From Clostridiaceae bacterium (GTDB lineage Bacteria; Bacillota; Clostridia; Lachnospirales; Lachnospiraceae), in assembly GCA_910574345.1 (NCBI GenBank), contig CAJSZV010000027.1, forward strand, positions 1-60,253: 60,253 bases of DNA, read 5' to 3'. A program made the translations under genes and the position numbers. The notes under the pieces were generated by a model that did no database searches, was not told the origin of the DNA, and was given only the letters and a program-made list of their open reading frames with translations. Shown here piece after piece: positions 43,715 through 52,310 of the stretch (position 1 is its first letter; the number at the start of each line of letters is the position of its first letter).

Positions 43715-44029
43715 ATGATAGTTATAGACGGAGTGCAGATCATAATCAATAGTGTGTATGAAAAGAAACTTCGTGAGGATATTTTCAATAAAATCATGTT
43801 TCTTTTAACACTGATAAAGGGAACCATTCCCATGAACCGGGAAATCGGGCTGGAATCGGAAATTGTGGATCTGCCTATGTATGAAGCGCAAAACCGGTAC
43901 ACGGTTAGCGCTATGGAGTTGATAGAAAAATTTGAAACGCGTGTAACAGTCGATGAAATCAGTTTTGAAGTATATGAACGGACTGGAAAAATGATTCCGA
44001 AGGTGGTGGTAACATACAATGGCGATTGA
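43715..44029 (+). CDS. baseplate wedge protein W/gp25-like
   Basis: 104 residues: REDIFNKIMFLLTLIKGTIP, MNREIGLESEIVD, RVTVDEISFEVYERTGKMIP. These match gpW/gp25 wedge proteins with lysozyme-like fold. It overlaps gene J by 11 bases. Confidence 0.85.
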   Translation: MIVIDGVQIIINSVYEKKLREDIFNKIMFLLTLIKGTIPMNREIGLESEIVDLPMYEAQNRYTVSAMELIEKFETRVTVDEISFEVYERTGKMIPKVVVTYNGD

Positions 44030-45176
44030 TATTCAAAAATTATATGCGCTTCCTGATATTTCGTTTATAGAAGATATTTCCTATGAGCAGATTTTAAATG
44101 AAATGATCGGGGATTATGAAAAAAAGTATGAGGAACAAACGAAACAGAAAATTGTTTTGCGGCCAGGCGACAAGGATCATATTCATTTAAGAATTGAAGC
44201 CGGGCAGTATTTCCAAATGTACCAAATGTTAGATAATGCTGCAAAAATGAATCTTTTAAAATATTCGCGCGGCGATTTCCTGAAGCATTTAGGGGCATTT
44301 AAAAAGACATTCATCCAGGAACCGAAACCGGCGATCGTGAAAATGCGCTTTAATCTTTCCGAAATCAGGAAAGACGTTATTTATATTCCACAGGGAACGC
44401 GGGTAACAGCTGGCGACGGCGTTTATTTTGCGACGGATGATTACGCGGAAGTGAAAGCTGGGGAATCATACGCGGATATAAATTGCACGTGTGAGGTTAT
44501 CGGAACCGTGGGGAATGATTACATTGTCGGGCAGATCGGAACGCTGGTTGATCCGGTTCCCTATGTGGAATCCGTTGAAAATGTCACGAAATCAGAGGGC
44601 GGAACGGGCGAGGAATCGGAAGAAAGTTTTCGGGAGCGGATCTTCCTGGCGCCGTCGTCTTATTCCGTGGCCGGGCCGTCTGACGCTTACGAATATTGGG
44701 TAAAGCAGTATAATTCCGCAGCGATTGAGGATGTAAAAATACATGAGCCGTTAGAAGCGGTTGTGGATATTCGGATTTTGCTTCGTGGCGGGGCGCTTCC
44801 TAGTGAATCATTTTGCGGCGGCTGCCTGGAATACCTGAAGGAAAATCCGATCATTCCGCTTACTGATAATGTTTATGTATCGGCGCCGGATGTGGCGCCC
44901 TATGACCTGAAAGCAACATATTACATTTCACGAAGCGACATAAACAATATAGCGACGATCCAGGCGTCCATTGAAGCGGCAAAAGATACATATTTAAGCT
45001 GGCAGAAAACAAAGATCGGGCGTGACATAAATCCGGACGCGCTGACGGAATTTGTCCGGGCGGCTGGCGGAAAGCGCGTTGTGATAGAATCCCCCGTGTT
45101 TACCGTGATTCCGGAAACATCGATCGCAATCGAAAACAGTGTAAAATTTGTCTATGGCGGGGTAGAAGATGATTAA
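44019..45176 (+). CDS. baseplate assembly protein J
   Basis: 385 residues. YALPDISFIEDISYEQILNE, IYIPQGTRVTAGDGVYFATD, SEESFRERIFLAPSSYSVAG and AYEYWVKQY are conserved in P2 gpJ. It forms the baseplate outer wedge. It overlaps gene I by 8 bases. Confidence 0.92.
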   Translation: MAIDIQKLYALPDISFIEDISYEQILNEMIGDYEKKYEEQTKQKIVLRPGDKDHIHLRIEAGQYFQMYQMLDNAAKMNLLKYSRGDFLKHLGAFKKTFIQEPKPAIVKMRFNLSEIRKDVIYIPQGTRVTAGDGVYFATDDYAEVKAGESYADINCTCEVIGTVGNDYIVGQIGTLVDPVPYVESVENVTKSEGGTGEESEESFRERIFLAPSSYSVAGPSDAYEYWVKQYNSAAIEDVKIHEPLEAVVDIRILLRGGALPSESFCGGCLEYLKENPIIPLTDNVYVSAPDVAPYDLKATYYISRSDINNIATIQASIEAAKDTYLSWQKTKIGRDINPDALTEFVRAAGGKRVVIESPVFTVIPETSIAIENSVKFVYGGVEDD

Positions 45177-46710
45177 ATTAGTTGATTTTCAAACATGGAA
45201 AGCGTTTCCGGCAGAAATGCGGACGCCTGAACGGATCGCCCTGGCTTACGCCTATGACAGACAGAAAAAGAAATTTATAGACCGCATGAAACGGGTTTAT
45301 ATATGGGCGGATCTGGATCGGGTTGACGATGGGAAACTTGACTTCCTGGCAGTAGAAAACCGCGTCTTATTCTACAATACGGCCCTGGCGCCTGATGTAA
45401 AGCGGAGCCTGATCAGAAATTCTATATACTGGTACATGAAATTAGGAACCAGACAGGCAATGGAAGAAATGATTGATACCGTTTTCGGGAATGAAAATAC
45501 ATCCGTCGAAGAATGGTATACATACGCTGGGGAGCCGTTCCATTTCCGGATCGCAGTAGGAACGGAGGTAACACAAACTTCCATAAAGGATTTTTTGCGC
45601 TATCTGAAACAGGTGAAAAACGCAAGATCCCGTTTTGATTATATGGTATTCCAGAACGGGATCACATTGACCATATATCAGTTATCAGAATACCAGAATT
45701 TTTTATATACCTTTTGCGGCGATCACATATGCGGCACATTTCCATATACGGAAGTGGGATTCCAGCCCGCAGAGGTTACGATCACGCTTGAAGGGGCCGC
45801 AGATTCCGGAAATACCGCATACACGGAAGCCGGAACCGCGCCGGATATATCCGTCGGCGCCGCGCTTACTGAAAACCGTGTTGACATTCAAGCAGCTTCT
45901 GAAGAAAACCATTTACAGTATTCAGCGGACAGCGATCGGGAATCAGGAACGGAACCGGATATTTCAGTCGGATTCCGTCCGGCCGATATGCAGCTTGAAA
46001 TTGAACCGGATTCCAGGGAAACGGATATTGTTTATCCTATGGATTCCAGCGCGGAAAGCGGCACATATCCGGGGATTTCAACCGGATTCCAGGGAAACGA
46101 AGGCGGGATCACCGTGGACACGGAAACCGACAGCGGGCGCGTGTCATACGACGAAACAGGAACCGCGCCGGATATATCCGTCGGCGCTGCTTTTTCCGTG
46201 GGCCAGATTGAAGCACAGGGCGCTTCGGGGGAAAACATTTTCCAGTACCAGACAGACAGCAGCGCGGAAAGCGGAACAATTCCGGATATATCAACCGGAT
46301 TCCAGGGAGCCGCGGCAGAAGTTGACCTGGGGGCAGCAGCAGACAGCGGAAGCGCCGCATATGACCAAAGCGGCACGATTCCGGACATTTCAACAGGATT
46401 CCAGGGCGGCGGCGCAGAAATGGGCCTGACGGCCGCCACAGAGAGCCACACGGCCGCATATGACCAAAGCGGCACGGCGCCGGATATTTCAGTCGGCGCA
46501 CAGATTACCGAAGTACAGGCCACGCTTGAAAGTGATTCCGCGGGGAATGAAGTTATTTATCCCGCAGACGGCAGCACGGAAAGCGGTTCCATTCCGGATC
46601 CGTCGATCGGTTTTGCTGGGGCGGAAAGCGGCGTTTCCGCCGCGCCGGATAGCGTAGGCGTTGACTTATATTATAACACTGACGCGGGCAAGTATGCCGC
46701 CGACGAATAA
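45169..46710 (+). CDS. tail protein I with long repeat extension
   Basis: 513 residues. The first about 190 (VDFQTWKAFPAEMRTPERIA, SIYWYMKLGTRQAMEEMIDT) are P2 gpI-like baseplate. From about residue 195 a repeat extension follows: eight copies around GTxPDISxG(A/F), spaced 38, 38, 33, 38, 33, 33 and 38 residues. Such an extension on gpI is unusual and may replace part of a fibre. The repeats are related in DNA as well, so copy number may vary. Confidence 0.85.
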   Translation: MIKLVDFQTWKAFPAEMRTPERIALAYAYDRQKKKFIDRMKRVYIWADLDRVDDGKLDFLAVENRVLFYNTALAPDVKRSLIRNSIYWYMKLGTRQAMEEMIDTVFGNENTSVEEWYTYAGEPFHFRIAVGTEVTQTSIKDFLRYLKQVKNARSRFDYMVFQNGITLTIYQLSEYQNFLYTFCGDHICGTFPYTEVGFQPAEVTITLEGAADSGNTAYTEAGTAPDISVGAALTENRVDIQAASEENHLQYSADSDRESGTEPDISVGFRPADMQLEIEPDSRETDIVYPMDSSAESGTYPGISTGFQGNEGGITVDTETDSGRVSYDETGTAPDISVGAAFSVGQIEAQGASGENIFQYQTDSSAESGTIPDISTGFQGAAAEVDLGAAADSGSAAYDQSGTIPDISTGFQGGGAEMGLTAATESHTAAYDQSGTAPDISVGAQITEVQATLESDSAGNEVIYPADGSTESGSIPDPSIGFAGAESGVSAAPDSVGVDLYYNTDAGKYAADE

Positions 46711-46726
46711 GAAAGGAGCCTAAAAC

Positions 46727-47059
46727 ATGGCAGAAGCAAGCTATATCCCACTTACGGAAAAAGCGCTGGATGATCTCAAAGAATACATCAAGCGTTGTGT
46801 TTCACATGCGGAATACCGCGCCGGGGATAAGTGGGAAAGAATCCCTATTTACAAAGTGGAAACGCTGGTTGATGGGCGCGTTGCTATATTTGTGCTTTTT
46901 GACCATGACGCGCCGGACGAAATCACCGGGATCCGTTTTTATCATAAAAACGGCTTCTTGTGGGCTGGCGGAAATGAAAACCTGAACAAAGCAGAGTTTG
47001 AAGAGGGTATTTTATACCGCTACACGCTGAAAATAGTCCAGTCGTCGGGCAAAAGTTAG
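46727..47059 (+). CDS. hypothetical tail-region protein
   Basis: 110 residues (AEASYIPLTEKALDDLKEYI; VDGRVAIFVLFDHDAPDEIT). Compact alpha/beta protein. The end lies 17 bases before the next gene. It is likely a fibre or baseplate component by position; no family is recognised. Confidence 0.55.
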   Translation: MAEASYIPLTEKALDDLKEYIKRCVSHAEYRAGDKWERIPIYKVETLVDGRVAIFVLFDHDAPDEITGIRFYHKNGFLWAGGNENLNKAEFEEGILYRYTLKIVQSSGKS

Positions 47060-47075
47060 GAAGGAGTGAAAAAGG

Positions 47076-47567
47076 ATGTATATTCCGGTATTTTGGAAAG
47101 ATCGGATTGTGGAATTTCCGCGCCGCGTTTCATCGGAAAGCCTGGGAAACGGGCTTTACAACTGGACACCGGCGCCGGGTGAGATTTTAGAGAGAGGAAC
47201 ACAGCAGAGCGCAACCAACTTCGGGAATATGGATTTCGGCGTTTTGGAAAATGCGCTGATGTCCGGTTTTGCTGCAATCAATATCCGCCTGGCGCAAGAA
47301 TCCGTTGACGATATGCGCGGCCAGGTTATCAGCGTAGACCTGAAAAACACAATGAAATTTCCGGCCACAAATGCAGAAAAGACAGTGGCGCTTCCGCGGA
47401 CGGTCAACAAAGTTGATTATGATGTTTTCGCGGAAGTCGTATCAGCTGACGGGCCAGTGGAGCGTGTGGAGGTTTACGGAAAGGCGCTGAACGCCTTTAA
47501 AGTGTGCTATTCCGGCAGCGCAAAGAATGTAACGGTAAAGCTGCATGTGACAGGGGGGTTGTACTGA
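47076..47567 (+). CDS. tail-fibre-region protein
   Basis: 163 residues. IPVFWKDRIVEFPRRVSSES, then GNGLYNWTPAPGEILERGTQ and FGVLENALMSGF, a pattern often found in the fibre genes of Firmicutes prophages. The C-terminal half is beta-rich. It ends with TGATG overlap to the next gene. Confidence 0.6.
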   Translation: MYIPVFWKDRIVEFPRRVSSESLGNGLYNWTPAPGEILERGTQQSATNFGNMDFGVLENALMSGFAAINIRLAQESVDDMRGQVISVDLKNTMKFPATNAEKTVALPRTVNKVDYDVFAEVVSADGPVERVEVYGKALNAFKVCYSGSAKNVTVKLHVTGGLY

Positions 47568-47734
47568 TGGCAAATGTAATTATTAAATCAGACGAACGCC
47601 GCGCACAGGAAGCGGCCGTATTACGGCAGTTTGGCGGAGGTTCCCCGGACAATTCAAGCCGGGAGAATCGGGAGTACGCGGAGGAAATCAACGCGCGAAT
47701 GAATGAGGTAAAAAAGGAGGTAGGGATCAGATGA
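47567..47734 (+). CDS. small tail-region protein
   Basis: 55 residues from ATG 47567 (MANVIIKSDERRAQEAAVLR, QFGGGSPDNSSRENREYAEE). The start overlaps the preceding stop. Charged and helical. Function is unknown. Confidence 0.6.
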   Translation: MANVIIKSDERRAQEAAVLRQFGGGSPDNSSRENREYAEEINARMNEVKKEVGIR

Positions 47735-48114
47735 AAGTTATCGAAGCGAACGAAGGGCGCAAGGTTGAGTATGAGGAAAACGGAAGCTGGCTGATTTTTG
47801 ACGATCAGATCAGCCTGAACCTGAAAAAGCTGGAAGCGGATAATGATGTACATATCGACATTACTGCAAACGCCTTCGGGAAATTGCAGACCGGCGAAGG
47901 CGTCTACTATGTGGCACAGCTTACCATACCGGCGCGGCGGTATGAGGAAACGGAAATTGAAAATCCGGATTATGTGGAGCCGCCGGAGGATGAAGAAGCG
48001 GAAGATTCCGGCGCCGGGCATGTAAACCGGACAATCACAAAGAAAGATCCGGTTCCGTTTTCTATGGACAATGTAACATTGACACTTTACGCATTGAAGG
48101 AAGGGGTTTTATAA
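47731..48114 (+). CDS. hypothetical protein next to DGR target 1
   Basis: 127 residues. Beta-rich N-terminal (GRKVEYEENGSWLIFDDQIS, DNDVHIDITANAFGK), then an acidic linker and DPVPFSMDNVTLTLYALKEG. It ends one base before DGR target 1, so the two are co-expressed. It may hold the variable protein on the tail, which is inference. Confidence 0.55.
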   Translation: MKVIEANEGRKVEYEENGSWLIFDDQISLNLKKLEADNDVHIDITANAFGKLQTGEGVYYVAQLTIPARRYEETEIENPDYVEPPEDEEAEDSGAGHVNRTITKKDPVPFSMDNVTLTLYALKEGVL

Positions 48115-48115
48115 G

Positions 48116-49174
48116 ATGAAAACATATGATTTTGACAGTCTGAAATTTGCAACAGAAGGGCTTTCTGGCGGTGCGTGTACCGTTATTCAGGATGATGTAG
48201 GGCTTCCGTCTTTTATGGTTCCGATCAATCAGCGCACAAATGCACAGCTTTTCGAGGGCGGATCACAGAAAACACATTCGGCCTTTATGGTGGATGATGT
48301 GGAGTATAAGCGCTTTTTTATCAGCAAATTTCTGAATTGCGTAATCAATGGCCGCGCGTATTCCTGGCCGCTGATGGATCCGAAAGCCGTTATCAATTAT
48401 GATGAATCTATGGCAGCATGTAACGCAAAGGGGAACGGCTGGCATTTAATGAGCATACCGGAAAGGGCCGTTATTGATCACCTGATTTATAAATCCGGTT
48501 TTGTTCCGCGCGGCAATACACAGTATGGACACAGCCACACGCACACATATGAAGCCGGAGAACAGACCGCGGACGAAAGCGACGGCAGCGGCGGCAGAAG
48601 GACAACCAGGACAGCGGCCGGATCAGGCCCCGCAACATGGTTCCATGACGGAACCAGGAACGGGATTGCGGATTGGGTTGGAAATGTCTGGAAATGGGCT
48701 TCCGGTATGCGTATAGTAAACGGAGAAATTCAGATCTTCGTTGGAAACCTGGCTGCAAGACAGGTAAGCGCCGCCCCTGAAAGCACGTACTGGAAAGCGA
48801 TCCTTCCTACTGGCGCCCTGGTAAATCCGGGAACGGCCGGAACGCTGAAATATACAAAGGATTTCAAGATCGCGACGGCGACAGGGGAAGCCGGTTCCAC
48901 GTATACGGCAAATTTCGGAAATATTACGGCCGCTTCCGGCGTAACCATTCCGGAAATCCTTTATGAATTACACCTTGCGCCGAAAGCTGGCGTTACACAC
49001 CAGGGCGCCTTCTGGATCAACAATGAGGGGGAGCGCTTGCCGCTCGTGGGTGCGAGTTACAGCAACGCTTCGAATTCCGGGCCGTCGGCGCTGAGTTTGG
49101 ACAACCCGCGTTCTTACGTGCACGCGAACATCGGCTTCTTTTCCGCTTTTATGGAATTGGAATCTGTAATCTGA
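48116..49174 (+). CDS. DGR-diversified lectin-fold protein 1 (tail-region target)
   Basis: 352 residues. The middle (KGNGWHLMSIPERAVIDHLI; GSGPATWFHDGTRNGIADWV; GNVWKWASGMRIVNG) is the C-type-lectin/formylglycine-enzyme-like fold. The C-terminus (LVGASYSNASNSGPSALSLD, on to NIGFFSAFMELESVI) is coded by VR1. Variable residues occupy the binding surface in known DGR proteins such as Mtd. In this place after the tail genes it is probably the receptor-binding tip. Confidence 0.93.
   Translation: MKTYDFDSLKFATEGLSGGACTVIQDDVGLPSFMVPINQRTNAQLFEGGSQKTHSAFMVDDVEYKRFFISKFLNCVINGRAYSWPLMDPKAVINYDESMAACNAKGNGWHLMSIPERAVIDHLIYKSGFVPRGNTQYGHSHTHTYEAGEQTADESDGSGGRRTTRTAAGSGPATWFHDGTRNGIADWVGNVWKWASGMRIVNGEIQIFVGNLAARQVSAAPESTYWKAILPTGALVNPGTAGTLKYTKDFKIATATGEAGSTYTANFGNITAASGVTIPEILYELHLAPKAGVTHQGAFWINNEGERLPLVGASYSNASNSGPSALSLDNPRSYVHANIGFFSAFMELESVI
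49034..49148 (+). repeat. DGR variable repeat 1 (VR1)
   Basis: 115 bases aligned without gaps to template 49699-49813. Eight differences, all at template adenines 49708, 49727, 49732, 49760, 49765, 49780, 49786 and 49789 (to C, G, G, G, G, T, C, G). Confidence 0.96.
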
Positions 49175-49210
49175 ATACTGTAATCTGTTTGGGGCCGCGA
49201 TAGCGGCCCC
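49160..49210 (+). promoter_or_regulatory. VR1 downstream homing element (spacer plus GATA hairpin)
   Basis: GGGGCCGC GATA GCGGCCCC (49191-49210), a perfect 8-bp stem with 4-base loop, begins 42 bases after VR1. CTGTAATCTGTTT precedes it, as at VR2. The shape equals the 8-bp stem with 4-base loop known from the Bordetella phage DGR. It may also end target transcription. Confidence 0.8.
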
Positions 49211-49244
49211 CTATGTTTTGGCATGACGAAAGGGAAATAAAGGA

Positions 49245-49673
49245 ATGGGCGGTTATCAAAGGCGGTATGACAATCAGCCGCGCGGGAATCCGGAAACGGA
49301 CGAAGGAAAAGAACAGAAAAGCGGATTGATCATATTGCAGAAATCGAAAGACCTTATGCAGTATCTTTATACTTCATGGGTAAAATATCCGCGGAGTGAA
49401 AAGCCCGGTTTTGTGGCGGATTATAAACAATGTCTTTTTCAATTCCTGATATACATTATCACGGCGCAGAAAAAGTATTTCAAGAAAACCACGCTTCAGG
49501 ACGCAGATGTGCAGCTGGAATTGTTGCGGCTTTTCAATCAGCTTTCCTATGACATGCACTTTATTGATGAAAAGCGTTACAAGCTGATTTCTGAAAGGTT
49601 GTGCGAAATTGGACGGCTACTCGGCGGCTGGATAAATTCGCAGAAAGAAACCAGCAAAACAACTGGAAAATAA
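49245..49673 (+). CDS. avd: DGR accessory protein Avd
   Basis: 142 residues. After a polar start, four amphipathic helices (GLIILQKSKDLMQYLYTSWV; GFVADYKQCLFQFLIYIITA; LQDADVQLELLRLFNQLSYD; YKLISERLCEIGRLLGGWIN) match Avd, the four-helix, ring-forming partner that binds the RT and template RNA. AAAGGA precedes ATG 49245. Place between target and template repeat is standard. Confidence 0.92.
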   Translation: MGGYQRRYDNQPRGNPETDEGKEQKSGLIILQKSKDLMQYLYTSWVKYPRSEKPGFVADYKQCLFQFLIYIITAQKKYFKKTTLQDADVQLELLRLFNQLSYDMHFIDEKRYKLISERLCEIGRLLGGWINSQKETSKTTGK

Positions 49674-49698
49674 TTTCCGGTGGGGATAGATCATTTAA

Positions 49699-49813
49699 CG
49701 CTTGCCGATCGTGGGTGCGAGTTACAACAACACTTCGAATTCCGGGCCGTCGGCGCTGAATTTGAACAACCCGCGTTCTAACGTGAACACGAACATCGGC
49801 TTCTTTTCCGCTT
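49699..49813 (+). repeat. DGR template repeat (TR)
   Basis: 115 bases, the invariant master for VR1 and VR2. AAC codons at the variable places can become many others when adenines are altered, without making stop codons. The spacer 49814-50084 to the RT gene has a strong hairpin (CCCCGC...GCGGGG, about 50030-50060), a likely part of the template RNA. Confidence 0.95.
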
Positions 49814-50084
49814 ACCTTTTTAGCCAGGAGGGAAATGTTTACGGACATTTTCACAGCGCAAGAAAAGGAAAGGGATCTATTCCCATTCCGGCCGACTGGC
49901 CGGATAAATTGACGTTGCTGTTAATGCAGTTAGTACCGATCATGCAGCTGGCTTATGGGCTGCATGGGAGGGCCTGAAGGGTGCAACGAACAGCGCCGCG
50001 CCGACGGCCGAAAGCCGCCAGCGCAGCCCCCGCAAAGCGCAAGCCCGCAAAAAGCGGGGGATTTTTAGAGAAAGGAAAAGGCTA

Positions 50085-51221
50085 TTGAAAACCTTTAATG
50101 TAACACATGAAGAAATAATAGATTTTGAAAATCTTTTGGAAGCGGACAAAAACGCTTCAAAAAGCAAGCATTACCGGGATGAAAACCTTGCATTTGCCGC
50201 GCATAAAAGCGACGAACTTATAAACCTACACAATGAACTGACCTATTTTCCGAAAGACGGGATTCCGGGAAATCCGTTGGAATCTGCATACCACGTCGGA
50301 AGATACCGGCGAAAGAAAATCTATGAGCCGAAACCGCGGATCATTATGGCGCTACAATACCGCGATCGCGTTGTACAGTGGGCGTATTATCAAAAATTAA
50401 ACCCGTTGTTTGACAGGCAGTACATAGAACATAGTTACGGGTGCAGAGTAGGCAAGGGAACCACAAGGGCGCGGGCGCAGCTACAATACTGGCTTCGCAT
50501 GGCGTCAAGGAGCGCTAAAAAGTGGTATGTGCTGAAGCTGGATATTGCAAAGTATTTTTATCGCGTGGATCATGAAATCCTGATGAAAATTCTATCTAAG
50601 CATATCAGGGATCCGCTGATCCTTCGGGATCTGTATAACCTGATAAATTGCGAGGATACAGCCTTCGGGCTTCCGGCTGGCGTCCAGCCTGAATTATGCG
50701 ATCGGGAAGAATGGCTTTATAACCGTGGTATGCCGATCGGGAACCTGACAAGCCAAATGTTTGCAAATATCTATCTGAATGAGTTGGATCAATTCTGCAA
50801 GCACGATTTACATATCCGGTATTATATCCGCTATATGGATGATATTATCATCCTATGGTCGGATAAAAACGAATTACACCAAATTCAGGCAGAGATTGAA
50901 AGATTCCTGGATGAAAAACTTCACCTGGAATTAAACAAGAAAACATGTATCCGCCCGGCCTGGCTGCCTGTTACGTTCGTAGGCGCACAGATCACGCCGA
51001 AAGCGATCCGCATGAGGAAAAGCACAAGGAAGCGCATGTTCCGCAGAATGAAATATATCCGCGGCCTGTTTGAAATCGGGAGGATCGCATTTGAAAAAGT
51101 AAATAATACCATGCAAAGCTATTTCGGGCTGATTGGAACCTTTACAGCCAGAAACCTTTTACGGAAAGTCATTGATGAATTTTCGTTTCGCATTATTAAG
51201 CATGACAATTCAACCGGGTAA
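50085..51221 (+). CDS. DGR reverse transcriptase
   Basis: 378 residues from TTG 50085, with AAAGGA ahead. Catalytic motifs: LDIAKYF (Asp153), RYMDDIIIL (YMDD 250-253), and GMPIGNLTSQ (216-224), the form with SQ that marks DGR RTs apart from group II intron or retroviral types. KPRIIMALQYRDRVVQW is also typical. It copies TR RNA with errors at A. Confidence 0.95.
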   Translation: MKTFNVTHEEIIDFENLLEADKNASKSKHYRDENLAFAAHKSDELINLHNELTYFPKDGIPGNPLESAYHVGRYRRKKIYEPKPRIIMALQYRDRVVQWAYYQKLNPLFDRQYIEHSYGCRVGKGTTRARAQLQYWLRMASRSAKKWYVLKLDIAKYFYRVDHEILMKILSKHIRDPLILRDLYNLINCEDTAFGLPAGVQPELCDREEWLYNRGMPIGNLTSQMFANIYLNELDQFCKHDLHIRYYIRYMDDIIILWSDKNELHQIQAEIERFLDEKLHLELNKKTCIRPAWLPVTFVGAQITPKAIRMRKSTRKRMFRRMKYIRGLFEIGRIAFEKVNNTMQSYFGLIGTFTARNLLRKVIDEFSFRIIKHDNSTG

Positions 51222-51237
51222 AAGCCCGGTTTTAAAT
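51212..51237 (+). terminator. terminator after the RT gene
   Basis: AACCGGG taaaag CCCGGTT followed by TTAAATT; it overlaps the RT stop codon. Confidence 0.7.
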
Positions 51238-51268
51238 TGTTTAATTCTGAAAGAAAGGGGGCTTTTCT

Positions 51269-51535
51269 ATGTCGGAAGTATCGTTTGAACGGGAAGTGTT
51301 AGAACGCCTGACAAAAATTGAAGCGAAGCTGGATAGTTTTGACGCCGCAAAGAAAAAAACATATGACAACGAAAACGACATTATCCGTCTGAAGGATGAA
51401 GTCAGGAATCAGAGCGATCGCATTATCAAGCTGGAAGATTCTAACAAATGGCTTCACCGGACAACGGCCGGAGCCGTGATCGGAAGTTTGGTTGCTATTG
51501 TGTTTGCATTAGTCCAGGCGGGGATCGGCCTATGA
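51269..51535 (+). CDS. XhlA-like holin-associated protein
   Basis: 88 residues. Coiled-coil N-terminal part (SFEREVLERLTKIEAKLDSF, LKDEVRNQSDRIIKLED) and one C-terminal membrane helix (AGAVIGSLVAIVFALVQAGI): the XhlA pattern, which works with holin in lysis. AAAGGGGG lies ahead. The next gene overlaps by 4 bases. Confidence 0.8.
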   Translation: MSEVSFEREVLERLTKIEAKLDSFDAAKKKTYDNENDIIRLKDEVRNQSDRIIKLEDSNKWLHRTTAGAVIGSLVAIVFALVQAGIGL

Positions 51536-51852
51536 GAACACGAAAGCGCAGCAGAAAGAAAAAGCCGGAGTTTTCAAAGCAAATTCTGACAACCGCAAAA
51601 TGGGAGTGCTGGATCATTACAGCCTTCGGCCTACTTTTTACGGCAAAGGGCTATGATACATCATTCTTCGCATATGTGATCCCGGTAAGCTGGGGCGGAT
51701 ATGCAATAGCGCGGGCATTTTACTACAATAAGGCAAAATCAGAAAACGCGATCAAACTTCGCGCGGCGTACAAAAAGGCTGGGCTTGATCCGGAACCGGC
51801 AGATCGGCAGCTTGAATCAGCACTTGAAGAAGAAATACGTTCGGAATATTAA
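51532..51852 (+). CDS. membrane protein, possible holin
   Basis: 106 residues from ATG 51532. Very basic start (MRTRKRSRKKKPEFSK), then two hydrophobic segments (WECWIITAFGLLFTA; SFFAYVIPVSWGGYAIARAF) and an acidic tail. The place between XhlA-like and LLH-type holin genes suggests a lysis role. Confidence 0.6.
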   Translation: MRTRKRSRKKKPEFSKQILTTAKWECWIITAFGLLFTAKGYDTSFFAYVIPVSWGGYAIARAFYYNKAKSENAIKLRAAYKKAGLDPEPADRQLESALEEEIRSEY

Positions 51853-51867
51853 GGAGGAACAAAGAAA

Positions 51868-52251
51868 ATGGATGTAAACGCCACAACACAAACACTGATC
51901 AATGTCCTGGTTATCGTGGTTATTCCCACGCTTACCAAAGCGGCCGTTGATTATATGCGCCTGAAAATCCAGGGAACCAGGATTGAACAGGCGGGGCAGA
52001 TCGTTCTTGACGCGGTTGATCAGACGAACCAGACGTTCGCGGACAAATTGCGGGAAAGCGGCGATTTCACGAAAGAAAACCAGAAGAAAGCCCTGGAAAT
52101 GTCGGTGAAGGCGGCACTGGAAAGGATGAACGATCGCACGATTGAATTATTGGAAAAAGAATTTAATAGCGCGGAATCGTGGATCATTTCCAAAATCGAA
52201 GCAGCTTGCAAGGCGAACAATGAAAACAAGAATTTTTTTGAATTAAAATAA
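51868..52251 (+). CDS. holin, LLH family
   Basis: 127 residues. One N-terminal membrane segment (LINVLVIVVIPTLTKAAVDY), then KIQGTRIEQAGQIVLDAVDQ TNQTFAD-type helices, typical for LLH holins. It should permeabilise the membrane for the endolysin. AAGGAGGAA lies before the start. Confidence 0.8.
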   Translation: MDVNATTQTLINVLVIVVIPTLTKAAVDYMRLKIQGTRIEQAGQIVLDAVDQTNQTFADKLRESGDFTKENQKKALEMSVKAALERMNDRTIELLEKEFNSAESWIISKIEAACKANNENKNFFELK

Positions 52252-52257
52252 TTGAGG

Positions 52258-52288
52258 GCGGCCGCGCGGATGATGTGCGGTCGCTTTT
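52258..52288 (+). terminator. hairpin ahead of the endolysin gene
   Basis: GCGGCCGC gcggatgatgt GCGGTCGC then TTTT; one G-U pair. It may attenuate transcription into the endolysin gene. Confidence 0.5.
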
Positions 52289-52310
52289 CTCTATGAAAGG
52301 ATCTGATTTT

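Noticed and set aside
49702-49977. Open frame over the template repeat (starts MPIVGASYNNTS)
   Set aside because: It is open only because the template is a copy of the coding target; no ribosome binding site, and the rest lacks natural composition.
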